A stretch of DNA of 64,000 nucleotides from NCBI GenBank assembly GCA_047495785.1, contig JBLDXI010000038.1:186001-250000 (forward strand), given 5' to 3'. Numbering within the stretch: position 1 is the first letter of the stretch; each line of letters begins with the position of its first letter. The notes below the pieces were generated by a model, which worked only from the letters and a program-made list of their open reading frames with translations, did not search any database and was not told where the DNA came from. Positions 22,260-35,309 of this stretch are shown piece by piece. The DNA is from Lepidodermella squamata. Its lineage: Eukaryota; Gastrotricha. The translations under genes were made by a program, and so were the position numbers.

Positions 22260-25102
22260 TCATAGCTCCCACGAAAATAGATGATGTTTCACTAACAAGT
22301 CGCGGACGCCATTTTTAAAGTCACGATATGCATTGTCACGAGCTGGCAGCTCCCAGTCTCGCGAAAGGTGGAAGCAGAGCCGCGCCAACACGCGCAGGTC
22401 GCACTTGATCTGAATCCACGCCGGCGATCGGATAAAAGACCACGACTCGTAGTACTTCCTCACGACGTCCTGCGCCGTGCACCACGACTCGAGCCACAAA
22501 TGCAGGCACTGTTCGTTCAGGCCGCAGCAAATCAACGACCGCAGCCGCGTATCCATCGGCGCAGCAGCGGCGTCATGGCTGATATTTATTGCAGTGACAT
22601 GCTTCACCAGCAACTCATCTGGCGTTAACACGCGACCATCGTCTTCGAGGCTGAACGTTTGAGCCAGAACAAGTCTGGGAGCAACAGCAGGCGTTTCCGT
22701 CGCGATCGATTTCCCAATCACGTCTTCGATAAACTGCCACGGGTGCGGGTAGCCGACGATCAGCGATTGCTTTTTCATGCCGAAAGTTAGGATTGACCGA
22801 ACAGCCGGGGCTAGTAGCCCGCGAACTATGTCGGCGATCGCCTGGTCGACCGAATCGTCACCCGCCGGGTTGTACGGAGTGCCGCCTCGTTCGTCCAACA
22901 TTCGGACGAATTTCGCCGGAAACCAGCCACGCAAACCGCGCAACTCTCCGATCCAACAGTGCTCATCTCGGAACGATAGTATAGATATAACGTCGTTTTT
23001 TCGAAAACCCAGTTCGTCGTCGTCTTGGCGTTCGAAATCAACGAGTGCTATCGCCCGCCGAATCACCTGTTGCCCATCGCCGTGAGCAGCAGCCAGGAAT
23101 CTCTCCAGGTCTTGAGCGTGACTCTCCGGCGAGTAGTCAACACTCAAATCGACCCCACTTTTATTCAACCGACCTGGCGATACATCTTTTACGCTTGAAT
23201 TCAGAGAGGAAGTCGAGTGACGAAGCATTTGCTGCGGGTAAAAATCATCGGCAGCGTTGTGGGGCGATATCGAAGCTGGCGGTGTTAGCTCTTCGACATG
23301 CTGCTCATCACTGGCTAGGCCTTTCTCGGCGAAATGGCGCGTTACTTGAAGAATAGCTTCTTTCAACGCAACCAAAAGCTCAGTTTGCCTCACGTTTTTT
23401 GCCCGGCTATCTTCCGCGGCCGACAGCGTCGAAATAGGTGCAGGCGATGGCGTGCCGTCCGGTGGTGCTGCGTGTTGTTGCGAGTTGTGCCGCTGAAACG
23501 GGTTAATCGCGGATAGAAAACTTGATGCAGCAGCTCCGGTAGACGATTTGGGAGGCGAGCGGCGGGTGAGCTGTTGGCGGGGTAAATTTCCGTGATGCTT
23601 CGAGCTGATTATGATACCCTGGTCGGACATGAGTTCGGCCTGGCACGTCCGTCGTAGAATGTCCACTTTGCCTCTAGACTCATCAGGCAATAGCACTTTC
23701 CCACGAAGCAATAACGCTTGTATAGATAATTTCGTATTTTTAATAAAAAAGTTTCGGGGTAAGTCGGCAAGTCGGCTGAAAATAACAGCAGTATTCGGGG
23801 CGGCTATCAAATCTGGCATAGCTAATTGCAACAAAGCCAGCGTCAGGCGGAAGAGAGCGATAACGCCTTCGTACAGGAACCAGTCCCAAAGTTGCAGGAG
23901 CTGAGCAGGAGGAAGCGCGCCAATAAATATGCACATGTACCACGATAAAGTTATAAGAGACAATTCGACGTCACGCTCTTCCAATAGCTTATCCAGCTCT
24001 GGCAATTTCTCGGCAATCAACTGAAGAAGCGCTCGCTGATCGGCACGAGCCCCGATGAGAGTGCCGGAATAATAAGTAGCTGGAAGGTAATTCTCCAAAA
24101 CAGCGCACATCAACCAAAACGTGTCCTCTTCTTCCAGGAAAAGCAACAACTCAGCACATATCAATCCCATTCCTACAAATAATAGATGCTCAAGTTGCAG
24201 TATTTGAAAGCTGATATTTTTAAGTTAAACAAACCTTGGCAATAGCCGACATCAGGATAATAGTACGCCAAGGCCCGTAAAATTCGACGCAAGCGACCAA
24301 CACCGGGGCTATTGACTGAGCTGAAACACGCATTTCCCGGCAACGTTCTGAGTAAATCCTAAAAATATTCCACTGTACAGAATCGACCGTAATTCAATGA
24401 AAAGAAAATTTACTTTCTCGATTTGTCGGGTGATCAATAGACTATTCGTAGAGCTTGCACGGACGAGCTCTGCATAAGTAACTCCAGCTTCTTCCCGTTT
24501 TACCAATGCTCCAGACAATCTGAGCCAAACTGAAGCTCTCAAAGAGTGGGGAACGCCGCCATTGAGCATTAGTCGATCGAGCCTTGTATTGGGTATTAGT
24601 CGGAAAACTAGTCTATCCCATGTTTGGTCTTCCACATCCTTGTTGTACGTGAACTCTAAATAGGCTATCCACTGCAACCTGTTCCTTGGATCCTCGGTAA
24701 GCGCTGTTTCCGGAGATCTCGTACTTTCACACATAATGGAGCTTTTTCTACCTTCGACTGCAAAATAAAGATGATGAAAAGACCCAGAAACTTGACCTAT
24801 AATTACCATCATTGTTTTCTTTGTTCTCCTCGCTGACGATCAAAAATCCGAATTCGTCATAAAGCTCGCATATCTCAGGTTTCTTGAGATTTGTGATAAT
24901 AGAGAGAACATTTTACTGTAAATCAGACAGAAAAATGGAAAATACAACTTACGTCATGTAAATCACTAGGCAGAATCGACGAAGAAATCGCAGAAAAGGC
25001 TTTTGTGAAACGCTCTATGACGTCTGCATTTTTATCATCGTCACCGCCGACGATATATATTGTATCATCTCTGCCGTAATCCTCATTATCAAATACAGAC
25101 AT
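22260..25102 (-). CDS. SGSM3: Small G protein signalling modulator 3 (TBC-SH3-RUN)
   Basis: SGSM3 family proteins are Rab GAP-like regulators combining TBC, SH3 and RUN domains. Minus-strand exons are 25102-24953, 24882-24807, 24757-24414, 24358-24235 and 24172-22260, giving 868 residues (human 749). The TBC domain carries both catalytic fingers: Arg in [19 protein letters not shown] and Gln in [10 protein letters not shown], followed by [12 protein letters not shown] and [15 protein letters not shown] Ser-rich insert precedes a block reading [20 protein letters not shown]. The SH3 domain reads [20 protein letters not shown] and [11 protein letters not shown]. The RUN domain ends [20 protein letters not shown] and [10 protein letters not shown]. 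Domain order and motifs match vertebrate SGSM3 end to end. The start codon directly follows a TTTTGTTAG acceptor (zero-base spacing), which suggests a trans-spliced 5' end. Confidence 0.94.
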
Positions 25103-25579
25103 CTAACAAAATATAATCATATCGGTAAATGTATTGAATCGAGACTCGGCCGGATCACCAACGCAAACACCGACATCGGCTTCGCATTTCGCATTAATAG
25201 TCGATAGTTGAGTTTGAAGCTCCCAATACTTAACCACATCAGTCACATATCCCATATCACATATCAAACAAAGACCGCAAGTAAAAAGTTCTCTATAACT
25301 AGCAAAAAACCTGGATAGTATTCAAAATATCCTGGATAGTATTTACCGAAATTTATACTATCCCTCTATTTCTCTCTAATCTACACTCTTCACACACAAG
25401 CGCACAAATTTCGACGGACTAAACAGCAACTAAAGACGAAAATCGTAAAAAATCTCCTCGTAAAAGGATCTCATCAATTGCCGCCAACCCGCCAAATGGC
25501 TTTTTTAATTGCGACCGTTAATAATATATATTTTCAATTTCTGACAAAATAACAATTTTGTAATATTCTTTAACATTTA

Positions 25580-25813
25580 TTATTTTAAAACTACGGACGC
25601 TGTGTTTTCCCCTTTGGCCCGCGCCATCATCGGTGTTTCTTCTTTTACGTCTTCCTGTCGACTGATGTCGATCGATAATCCCTTTTGAATAATCGGTCGA
25701 TATTGCTCAAGAATTGTGTCCCGCACCGTAAAAAAATAATATTTACTGTTTTTTCTAGCTCTAGAGATGTTCTTCTTAGTATTTGATCGATTACTTATGT
25801 TATACTCAAGCAT
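25580..25813 (-). CDS. Small hypothetical ORF
   Basis: This is a 77-codon minus-strand ORF, rich in Lys, Arg, Asn and Ser (RDTILEQYRPIIQKGLSIDI), in the gap between SGSM3 and ENKD1. The frame stays open upstream to about 25878, where a CTACAG acceptor-like site occurs, so it could be the last exon of a small gene. An AATAAA on the minus strand overlaps the stop. I recognise no family and found no upstream exon with a start codon, so it may be chance. Confidence 0.25.
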   Translation of the reverse strand: MLEYNISNRSNTKKNISRARKNSKYYFFTVRDTILEQYRPIIQKGLSIDISRQEDVKEETPMMARAKGENTASVVLK

Positions 25814-26034
25814 CAGATTTTGCCAGTTGAGTAAATCTCCGTCATTGAAGGAACTTTCTTTTTGGTAGTTTTCTTGCGGTGTTACCCTTACTGTAGATTT
25901 CTATGCCTTAGCCCCCAAGCTCAAATAGTGTGCACTTTATATTCTCAGCTTTAAGCTTTGGGTGTTGAGTTACGAGAAATTCTGCTGAATTTCTATTAAT
26001 AATATCGTCAAAAAATTGTTATTGAATTCGTAGA

Positions 26035-27180
26035 ATGCCAGGCGTATTCGCCGACGATATTATCCCTCCTCCGCGCGTTCGCGCTGATGGAATGAATATA
26101 TATAAACAGCATCAAGGTACGATTCAGAATGTGATCCTGGAACTTGAGGGAAAGTCTGTTTTTGGAAGCCCGATGAAATCAACTTACAGTAAATTTATAC
26201 TTAAAGCTTTGGCAATATCTTCATTTTTCTTGTTGAGCAGAAAAGCCTAAAGATCACATTTTCGAAAATGTGAAGCGAATGAGACAGATTCAGCAAGCGT
26301 GCAAAGCTCGCGTTGACGAGAGCAGTAACAAAGAACCAGAGCCCGTTAAAGCATTGTGGCGATCTACGAAATACGCAACGGTACCTTCTAAAGTTGGTCT
26401 CTTTTTGGCGACAAATTTTAATGAGGTTCGGATTTTCATGGTTGCATTTTATCAAGTGCTGATATTTTCCCTGTATATTTCCTGTTTAGAACCGGCGACC
26501 AGCTTCAGCCAGACCTGCATCTAAGCAAGGCGAAAGCAAAGCCAAAGGGGACCCGAATTTGAAGTCGCGTGATCAACCTCGCCGACCTAACAGTGCTCGT
26601 CCAGCTATCGAAAACCGTCCCGAAATTGTTCCTCCTCTTGAGAACATTGAAGACGACCTTTCTATCAATGGGCGACGTGTACCTCGAAATTTTATCCGTG
26701 AGAACGCTGTATCAGCCATCCACGTACCTGTTAGGAGAGCTCCAAGCGCTAGTACGCTACAAGAATCACAGCGTCGTCTGGAGGATGATTTCAAGAAGAA
26801 ATATCATCTTGGCGAAGTTCCTGATTACATAGTCGAGAGGAAAAAACAATGGCAAGCCGAGGAGCAGGAGAGAATTCGCAATTTACCCGACCCGGTTCGT
26901 CGGATTCAATTATATTTCATATTTCACGTTAAGTGCTTGTATTATCATTTAGGATCAGCCTCCTGGCCACAGGTTGATGCCAGAAGCCGAACGCAAAGAA
27001 ACACTTCAAAAGCTCCAGCAACGCGAACGAGAGCTCACTTCTCAATTGCTTCGTATGCCTTTGCGAATCGATACCCCGCGCATGGTAAAATACAAAAACG
27101 AAATTGAGATGCAACTGTCTCAAGTTGACGAAGCTATCAGGGTGTTTTCTCGCAATAAAGTATTTGTCAAATGTGAATGA
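26035..27180 (+). CDS. ENKD1: Enkurin domain-containing protein 1
   Basis: ENKD1 is a microtubule- and cilium-associated protein with a C-terminal enkurin domain. Exons: 26035-26188, 26241-26425, 26490-26894 and 26953-27180, giving about 323 residues. Conserved blocks include GTIQNVILELEGKSVFGSP near the N-terminus, WRSTKYATVPSKV in the middle, and the enkurin domain with QPPGHRLMPEAERKETLQKL and RIDTPRMVKYKNEIE, ending IRVFSRNKVFVK, the typical ENKD1 tail. The donor of the second exon is ambiguous: 26380|GT, 26401-area GT and 26425|GT are all phase 0; the last keeps the most family-like sequence. A TAG acceptor lies one base before the ATG. The gene is convergent with the SBK-like kinase gene downstream. 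Confidence 0.87.
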
Positions 27181-27879
27181 TATTTACCTACGCAAAATTT
27201 TACGTATGCATATACTGATCTCACTCTTGTTATCATTTACGTCATGCCAGTTGCCAGTTAGTGCCATTACAACCATGCGATTATTTGTACGAGTTTTCTC
27301 GAAACTTCAAGTTGTCAAAAGTACATCTCGCCACGCCTTTATCGCTAAGCTTGTAAAGTTTTTTGTCGAATCGTTTCATCGAATAGCCGGTCGTTTGTAT
27401 AACTGCTACAAAACTCAAGCTCGTTTTATTGAACTCGTATCGTGCTGGGTGCTTCGAGTTCTTTCGCTGTAAAAATTATTGTCCTCTGTGTATCAAGCGA
27501 AACGGTTGAGTTTCAAGAAAAAGCTCATCAAATTCAAATATCGACCGCGTGTGAAATCTCCCAGAGACTTTACTGGTTTCATTGTTATTTCTTTTATAAG
27601 TATCAATGAGATGTTTACAAGTAACGCAGTAGAAATGTCATCGTGTGCAACACTCGTTCTTATTGGAACATCAAAATAACATCAAAATAATAACGATCTA
27701 GGCATTTGTTTTCTTTGCAAGAGAATCAATAAATTAATCTGATCACCGCGTTGAATCATGCGGCTGCTATATTCTCGGTTAAATGGCAAAGCGGAACTTA
27801 TTATTAGTTGTAATATGACTTATTCATCCGGCGCGCAGTGACAACGATAGGCGAGAGTAACTTGAGGTTGAGGAAATTC
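27181..27879. other. Convergent 3' flank between ENKD1 and the SBK-like kinase
   Basis: No further exon was recognised. An AATAAA near 27727 may serve ENKD1, which would give a 3' UTR of about 550 nt. Small ORFs here lack any motif. Confidence 0.4.
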
Positions 27880-29492
27880 TTAATGTGAAACTTCGCTACA
27901 TGTAGGTAACGCAAGCGGCGACAAGGTGAAAGAGGATTGAACACCTTGCGTCGACCTTGGCGAGGCAGGGTCACCGGGTGAGTCGGAGAAAGAAGTAGAG
28001 GGTGACGTGGTTTGAACGTGACTACTAGCACTGCCATTTGTAACCTTACGAGGCAGCTCTTCTCCATTATCACCCAAATCATTGAGCCCTGTTTCACTTT
28101 GAGTTCTAGTGAGTCCTAATGCTGAAATTTCGGTCGATATACAAAGAGAGCTGCCATTTTTCTGGCGAAGTTGCGAAGAATCTTTTGCAGTGCCGCCTAT
28201 CGCTGGCGTCGATGTTCCAGGAGATATCTTTGAAACGGATTTTTTTTGGGATGGAATCGACATGGGGCTGATTCTAGGCCGCAGATCTTGGATAAGCCAC
28301 TTTTGCAAAGTGTAATTTCGCACAGTTTTTATAGGCGTACGATTGCTGGGATCTAATTCGAGCAACCCTCTTAGAAGCGTGATAAAAGACGGCGTTAGTC
28401 TCGATAAGCTGTGATGATAAAACGCAAGCGATCCCTCAAGTGATGATGGCTGCCGAAAATCTGATGTCGTTGGCGAGGCAGAAACGTGACCGGGAGTGTT
28501 CGTCGAATTGAGAGCTTCAACGAAATCGCAGAAGATTGAGTCATTTTTTTGAGAGCAAACTTTCCACGACGGAACGCGTTCGACTGTCAGACAAAACAAA
28601 ACCAAGCCATAACCCCAGACATCTTGCGATGCATGAACGGTGTAAAAATCGGATGGCGATAGCTCGACGATTTCAGGCGGCGAAAATGAGTCCGCTCCAC
28701 TAATGCCGGGGTAAGATGCCGATGGCAGGACGCAGACCGAACTGCGTCGGCTGACTGTGGAGGAATTCGATGGAAGCTCAGTTCTGCTCTTCAGAAGCGG
28801 GCTGGTGCTTTGATGAGTCATCATGACGGTTCCATATCGAACCATGCTGCCAGATTTTTTAGTGCGGCTAAAATCGCCCAATTTCACCACACTGAAAGTT
28901 GAATCGACAAGTAGCACGTTTTCAGGTCGAATATCTCCATGCACTAATGATCTCTCGTGGATAAATTGTATTGCAGAAGCCAGCTAGGGAAATACATTTT
29001 TTATATATTATACGATAATTAGGTGATAATTACCTGAATAGCAACAGATTTTAGCTGATGCTCACCAATACGGGTATGATGGTCAGCGAGTTTGGTCGCA
29101 AGATCGCCACCAAGAGCTGGCTCCATCAGGGCGATCATATGGTGATTCGTTCTGAAAGCGTCTGATTGCGTCCGAATGATGTAGGGACACGGCGAGAGGA
29201 AATAAGCAAGAGTTAGCTCAAATTGAAACTGATCCTTCGCCCTTCGAAAATGAACTGAGGAAGGTTGTTGTATACTGATCTCGCTGCTAGGGGATAAATT
29301 ATCTGGAGACTGCTCGAGTCGCACCATTTTAGCGGCGAACATTTCGCCGGTATCACGCTTGCGAACCAGAACAACCTTCGCAAAGCAACCACGCCCTAAT
29401 TCCCGTATGATTTCAAAATGCTTCCTCAAGTCAACGTGAGGTAGGCATTCGACGAAGTCTCTGTTTTGATCGTCTAGGAAAGCTAGGGCCAT
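27880..29492 (-). CDS. SBK-family (SH3-binding kinase 1-like) Ser/Thr kinase, divergent
   Basis: The gene encodes a 520-residue kinase-like protein in two minus-strand exons, 29492-29034 and 28983-27880, separated by a 50-nt intron. The Gly-rich loop reads ELGRGCFAKVVLV and the ATP-site Lys is in FAAKMV. The middle (YIIRTQSDAFRTNHHMIALM, GGDLATKLADHH) follows the SBK pattern, as do QDVWGYGLVLFCL and LLELDPSNRTP. The catalytic loop is HGDIRPENVLL, keeping the catalytic Asp and Asn but with Gly for the HRD Arg. The metal-binding motif is DFS rather than DFG (VKLGDFSRTKK). About 40 Ser/Thr-rich residues are inserted in the activation segment before SPPE. The C-terminal 150 residues are Ser/Thr-rich and have no visible domain. 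The protein may be a weak kinase or a pseudokinase. Confidence 0.85.
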
Positions 29493-31273
29493 CTTTAAAA
29501 TATGTCTAGAATCGAAATGGATGATTATTTATTTGCAAGTATCACGCATAAATAATTAATTAGGATGAGCATATAAGAGATAAGGTTTTATTATGGCTTA
29601 TGGGCAATCTGCACCTTAGATAGTTGGGGAAGGTTATCGCGGTAAAGCTAGGCAGCGGAATCAGTGGTTTATCACGACGTTTGTCAACATTGTCCGAGTT
29701 CGCGCACTAAGAGTACAATCACGATCAACGACCCGACGGCGCCTGACATGCTTTGTCAATAGCATTTTCTATGCTGCCGCGCTCAAAATAGACAAATATC
29801 GACTTTTTGCGGTGATAGTGTGAAAGATTCAATAATTTGCGTATTCTGAAATGATTCAAACTTTAATAATGGCTACGCTAAGAAGAGGGTTTCATGGGCT
29901 TTTCTTCTCCCCCATCGCAGATGCCGTTGAGAGAAGTCGCACTGTAGTAAGAACGCACCCCACGCCACTTATTACTAGTTTTTTGCATCCTTGATATCAA
30001 AAACAAATGACAATGATACAAAAATATGAGCAAGACGCGAGAGCAAACTTCCGATAAAATATATGCCGTATTCCTATTCGTAGCATCCGGTTTTTTAATC
30101 GATCTCATTTACGAATAATATGTAAAACAGGAAGCACTTTTTCTAGGCCCAAAATGTCCATGTACGCGGGACAGGACAATATCTGAATGCAACTGCGTCG
30201 AATCCCCAAAAAGCTAATTTCAATCTAAAAATACCGGTTTAACTACAGGCAGATTTGAGCTCTAGTTAAGTCAGATCTGCGATCAACTTTAATTCGCTTC
30301 AAAATTCCGGGGAGATCACAGGTAAATGCCCAATACAATACTTTTGATGAGTTCGATAAAACCTGGGTAATGTTTAAATGAATGAAGTGGATAGTAGGCC
30401 CACGAGGCGAATTATACCGCTCTTTCGATGACGGGAAAATCAAGCGGGAGAAGGCAACATCATAGGCTGCTTGCTTTTTAAATTTATAGAAAAATCTCAT
30501 GCTCGGAAGCAGTTGTGTTTCATAAGCTAGACTTGATTATTCTGCTTCGGTTAACTCGATAATGCGAATTGCGCACTGACACTGCTTTTGTTTCCGCCTT
30601 TGTATTACATTTATATAAGGCAAGCATATTCGGCAGAGAATTAAATGAACCACGGCTAGACTTGGGCACACAAAAAAGTATTGGTCATTATTCGGTAATG
30701 CCGGTGATGAACGCGCAGGATTAAAAAGCAAGAAAAAAAATCGATTGATATTTTTTGAAAAAATATGAGTGTACTTGAAAAGCGTACATCCTGATATAAT
30801 AGATGCGTCATCATTTTTTCAGCCCAAGGCTTCTCCTGCTCAACCGGAGCGTGAATCAGAAGCGCCTCGCTCGAAATGCGATCAGATCAGACAGCGATGA
30901 ACGTCGTCAGCATTGTCATAGAAATATTGCTAGGGATCGCCCTTTAATTAGCAAAAATTTCTGATTCAACGAACCGGAAGTGCTATAACTGAAGGTGAAA
31001 TTAGTTGAACCCTGGATGCCACTAAAACGCCATTTACATAACAGTGTTTTATTACTCTACACTTACGAACACCTCTCTAATGATTTGTCTTGAACATTAG
31101 ATCAGCGACCGACTACGATTTCAACAGATGAAATAATTGTTTCGGTAAATATCATCTGATTAGGACAAAGCCTCAACATAGCACACGCACATAAAATCAA
31201 CAAAAATTTCACCATTTAACACAGAAAGGAAACTACACGAAATTATGGAAATAGTTTTTCACAGAATGTATCT
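29493..31273. other. Intergenic region between SBK-like kinase and ZFR
   Basis: This is 1.8 kb of A/T-rich sequence with no exon I can support. It must contain the promoter of the minus-strand kinase gene; its ATG is preceded by a TTCTAG acceptor 13 nt upstream. Confidence 0.4.
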
Positions 31274-34200
31274 TCAAGCCATCGCTACGTCAGTATTTTC
31301 GACTGTGGCGGCAGTTTTCGACTCTAAAAATTGTAAAAAAAATTAAAATCAAAATATTCCGAAATAAAATCAAATTACTGATAGGCGATGGATCGTCGAC
31401 AGCTTTTCTCTTCGATCCCGCACGTTGGTCGATTGTAGGACTAGGGTTGAATTGACACTGGCGTTCAATGCCAAGAACCTTCCAGATGAGGCCGAAAGCG
31501 ACCAGGCGAAGCGCGTGTTGAGCACTAGCCGTGATGTCTTCGCGTTGTTGTTCATTCAGGGTACGAGCCGCATCGGTTGGGGTGCGCTCGCATGGGTCGT
31601 AGATGCCAGGACCGCCAGGTAGCAGAATGCCAGCGGCGATGCACTCAAAAACTCGGCGCAGTAGTTGAGCCGCGGTTAGCTGCACAGCTGCTGTTGCTGC
31701 GCATTTTTCAATTAACAACTCCAGGGCCTGAAATTTCGATTACTAGGTCAGGCTGAGAAATATCTCAAAAGGAAACAAACCCATTGGGGAAATGGATTCC
31801 ACGTTGGTACTCTTCGGGATAAATCACGAAGGATTCTTAGCGCAACCATCGCTTCTGTGTTTGGTGACAACTTGGCCTGTCATTCAAAATAGTGAAAAAA
31901 ATATTGCAAATAATTGTTAGAGTAGTGATAAAAGCTGTAAAAAATAATGATTTGCTTGATTTTGCCACAGTAGGCAAAGAAATGCGTAACGAAATGCGAT
32001 TACGAATTTCTTCGAAGTTGCATCAGCGGTAGGTGAGTGTCGTTCTTTGAAGGACATTCAGTTCCGTAATTTCAGTTCCAGTAGGAAGGATTTCACGCCA
32101 ATTGCAATGATGTGGCAATGTAAACCAATCAGTGCAATTGGGTTGTTACAACTGAATCAAGCGAAGCGAATGCCACTCTCGCCGTTGAAGGCACGGGCAT
32201 TAGCTTTACCAGTTCAACAACGTCTTCGAAATGTCGCCTTCGTTTTGCATCATCATTAGCGTACACCAAAAAGAACAAACAAGAAATGTTATCATCTTTT
32301 TGGTGCAGACCTGAAAAAATTTCGCATGTCTTAGCTCCGCGAGGGCATCGACTGTGCATTTTCGAGGCAACATGTCAGACGGGTCAGTCGCAGCGTCTAG
32401 AAAAATACACGGATACGGTCAATAAACAACGACAATCACTTGTTTTTAGGCAACAATCAACAACCAACCCAACGCACAGAGCCCCCGAGTTTTAAATAGT
32501 AACGCACCTTTCGGATCGTCACCAATTGCTTGAGAAGTGAAGAAAACACGGCACTCGTATTTTCGTTGTTGAAGGGCCGCCGGTTCGGAAGAAATCGCCT
32601 CGCCATCGTTTTCCGTCTCGTCAGCAGGAATCTTCGCAGTTGTTGAAATCACAAGCATGGCCTGGTCCGGAGCCTCGGTTACATTAAATTCACCCATTTC
32701 CACTTCATTTTGAGCAGGAAGAACCGCTTCCGACTTGGTCGCGGCGGTGAGATTGGCGGGCAAAGTGGCCGCAACTTTAGTCAGCAGTTCGCGCGTCGGC
32801 TTTTCCAGACACATGACCACCAATTCTACGGTGGTATCGCCACGAATAAGAAGGCCCTTGGCAAGTGGTCCACAGCGTTGAACTCCACGTAAATGTCGCA
32901 TTTGCTGAATCTCCTGCTGACTAGGCATCCATCTTTCAGTTTCTCCTTCATCATTCTTGTCAGCTTCCCTCTTTTCACGCTCCTTCTTGACCTCATCCTC
33001 GAGTAATTGATCAGATGCCATCTTCAAGGCACATTCAGAACGCAGTACAAGTCGCTGAATAGCCTGCAACTCAGGTTGCGACGCATACACCACGGAATGC
33101 TTCGTTAGCACATAACGATCATCTTGCTCTGATGTTCCAAAAGAATTCGGTTGCGGGCTGAACAGTGGCTTGAGGTGAGGTACTGGGGGCGCAAAGTACG
33201 GTGCTCTCGGCATGCCCATTTGAGCGTAGTAACGGTTGCCAGGCATAAGAGCCGACTTGGCACCGCCGCGTTTGTTTTTGAAAGAATTAGTTTTCACCTC
33301 TACAACCAAAGTTGGATCTACTTTTTGCTTATAGGCTAGTCGATGGCGGCGACCCTTCAGATGCATTTCCTTTGCGAACAGATCGTTAAACGAGCAGTCA
33401 CAGAGTTTGCACTTGAAACTGACGAGTTTCCCATTATCACCAAGAACGTTTTCGACGTATTCAGCACCGACAGGCGCTACCTCCTTCTCATTCGGCAGAT
33501 AAAGAATTCCTGAAGAGGTTGTTCTTGGCTGTGATAGGGCTTGTTTCAACTCTGGAATTTGTGGACCGGGTTGTCCGTTGCCAGCTTCCGGTTGAACAGG
33601 GCCGATCTCACCCTCGCCGCCGATTGTATGTAATTGCCCGGCAGGTACAAACGCAACTTTTGCTGTTCCGAGAACCGTGTTTCCTTTTCCGACAACTTTA
33701 GGCAGCAGCTTTTTGTCCAAAGTACCTTTTTTCTCAGCTGTGGTCATGTTAGCCTGTGCAGCTTGAGCGGGGGTCACAACTACAGGTTCAGATGATGGAA
33801 CAGCTTTACCCATCTGCTGGTAAACTTTGATCGTCTTCTGATGCTTGGCGCCATTGACATGAGCAACGAAAGCATCCGAGCCAGTGACGGTGATTTCGCA
33901 CACCGCACATTTCAGAAAACTGGCGCGCCCAGTAGCAGGGGCGGCATCATTGCCGGCCTTAGCAGCCGCTTCTTTTTTCTTATGTTTCGACCCAGCCAGG
34001 TGTTCCTGCCATGTTTGAGGGCCAGCGCAAGAAATTTTGCAAGTATCGCAGTAATAAGTCTGAACACGAGGGCCAGCGGACGCTGACCCAGCTGAGCCAC
34101 CTCGCTTTCCCCAGAACGAGCGCCTGTTGGCTGCACCGCCTCTACCAGCTGAATTGTTTCCAAAACCGTATTTGTTGTTATCGGTTTTGATACCCGAGTA

Positions 34201-34739
34201 AGTTGTGGCAGCAGATAAAACGGCAGCATCATATCCTAATACAAGCAAATGACAGAAAATAAATACCAATTCAGGTAGTCAAGACGAACCATTGTTGGAC
34301 GATGAAGGGGCTTGGCCGGCTTGGACAAAATTTGAATATAAACCCTGTATAATGATGGTATAAGATCGTTAGATCTTCCTGATATTTCTCGTGGAATCGT
34401 GTTACCTGCGCTCTTTGAACCGGCTTAACAGCCGATGTCGATGTGACGACCGTGACAGTTTTTATTGGAGCAGCACTGTACATTGTGGTATATTGCTAAT
34501 GGATGACAATGTTGAAGGTTCAAAAGTGTTAATATTGGGCTTGAATTACTTGATTGTACTGGTTTGTCGAAGGGTATGCAACTTGATAAGACTGTGATTG
34601 ATTTGAAGACACATTTTGAGTTGCAGCAGCCGCAGCAGCCATGTAGGACCTATCATTCCGATTAACATCATCCACGGAAAACTGCATCAACTTACGCGAA
34701 TTGGGCATTTTGCGCAGGAAAACCGTAATAAGAACTCAT
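31274..34739 (-). CDS. ZFR: Zinc finger RNA-binding protein
   Basis: ZFR binds double-stranded RNA and chromatin and acts in mRNA splicing and localisation. It belongs to the ILF2/ILF3 DZF family. Nine minus-strand exons are in frame: 34739-34696, 34649-34550, 34495-34406, 34344-34290, 34235-32508, 32396-32311, 31876-31781, 31727-31379 and 31323-31274, giving 865 residues. The N-terminus is Ala/Gln/Tyr-rich as in animals (NGYDAAVLSAATTYSG). Three C2H2 dsRNA-type fingers follow, at about 159-181 (YYCDTCKISCAGPQTWQEHL), 206-228 (CAVCEITVTGSDAFVAHV) and 372-394 (CKLCDCSFNDLFAKEMHL). The DZF domain spans roughly 470-830, with DDRYVLTKHSVVY, LAKGLLIRGDTTVELVVM, RHAKFFQAKLSPNTEAM and QQREDITASAQHALRLVAFG. 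The ATG lies 10 nt after a TTATTTTAG acceptor. Confidence 0.95.
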
Positions 34740-35309
34740 TTTAGAGTATCTAAAATAAATAAATTAAAATTAGGAGTCGTGAAACAGCATATCGTTAATG
34801 TTGTTGAATATCCCGGATTGAAACTTGTTTGCGCCGGTTTTATGGTGTAAGGTAACAAGTAAAGAATAACTTAAATTAGCCTCATAATATAAAATTCACG
34901 CAAAAAAGCGAGGCTGCGGTTAGCATGAAAATATGAATGTTTATTTATTTCGAACAAAGACATTAGGTAATGGCGAACGCGCTCTCTAGAGCATTTCTTC
35001 CTGCTTATAAAGATTACTTTCAACCGGATTACAATCACTGTCAGTTCACAATCAGAACTAAGAACCCAGATATACAATAATATATGTCGGAGCCACATAT
35101 CACACACACATCACCTTCTACTGCCTGCCCTCATACCTTGGGGACCTAATATCCAAAGGAACAAAGTAATTCCTTATTCCTTGGGCGGAGGAAAAGCCCT
35201 AATGTCGAAGGCAATTAGGCAATCCATAGACAATAGTCGAAATAAACGTGAAACGTAAAGATAGGCGCTTAAAGGAAATTAGTGTATTTTTTAACTGTGG
35301 TCTTATTTC
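34740..35309. other. Upstream flank of ZFR
   Basis: No gene was recognised. Contains the ZFR 5' region and, at its right end, one copy (35302-35309, CTTATTTC) of the hAT target-site duplication. Confidence 0.4.

Noticed and set aside
27104-27679. Plus-strand ORFs after ENKD1
   Set aside because: Out-of-frame overlap with the last ENKD1 exon and 3' flank; no motif.
32129-32359. Minus-strand ORF inside ZFR containing a frame-shifted copy of the RHAKFFQ exon
   Set aside because: The family-matching frame splices directly from 32311 to 31876 (FFQ-AKLSPN); the ORF reads through an intron in the wrong frame.
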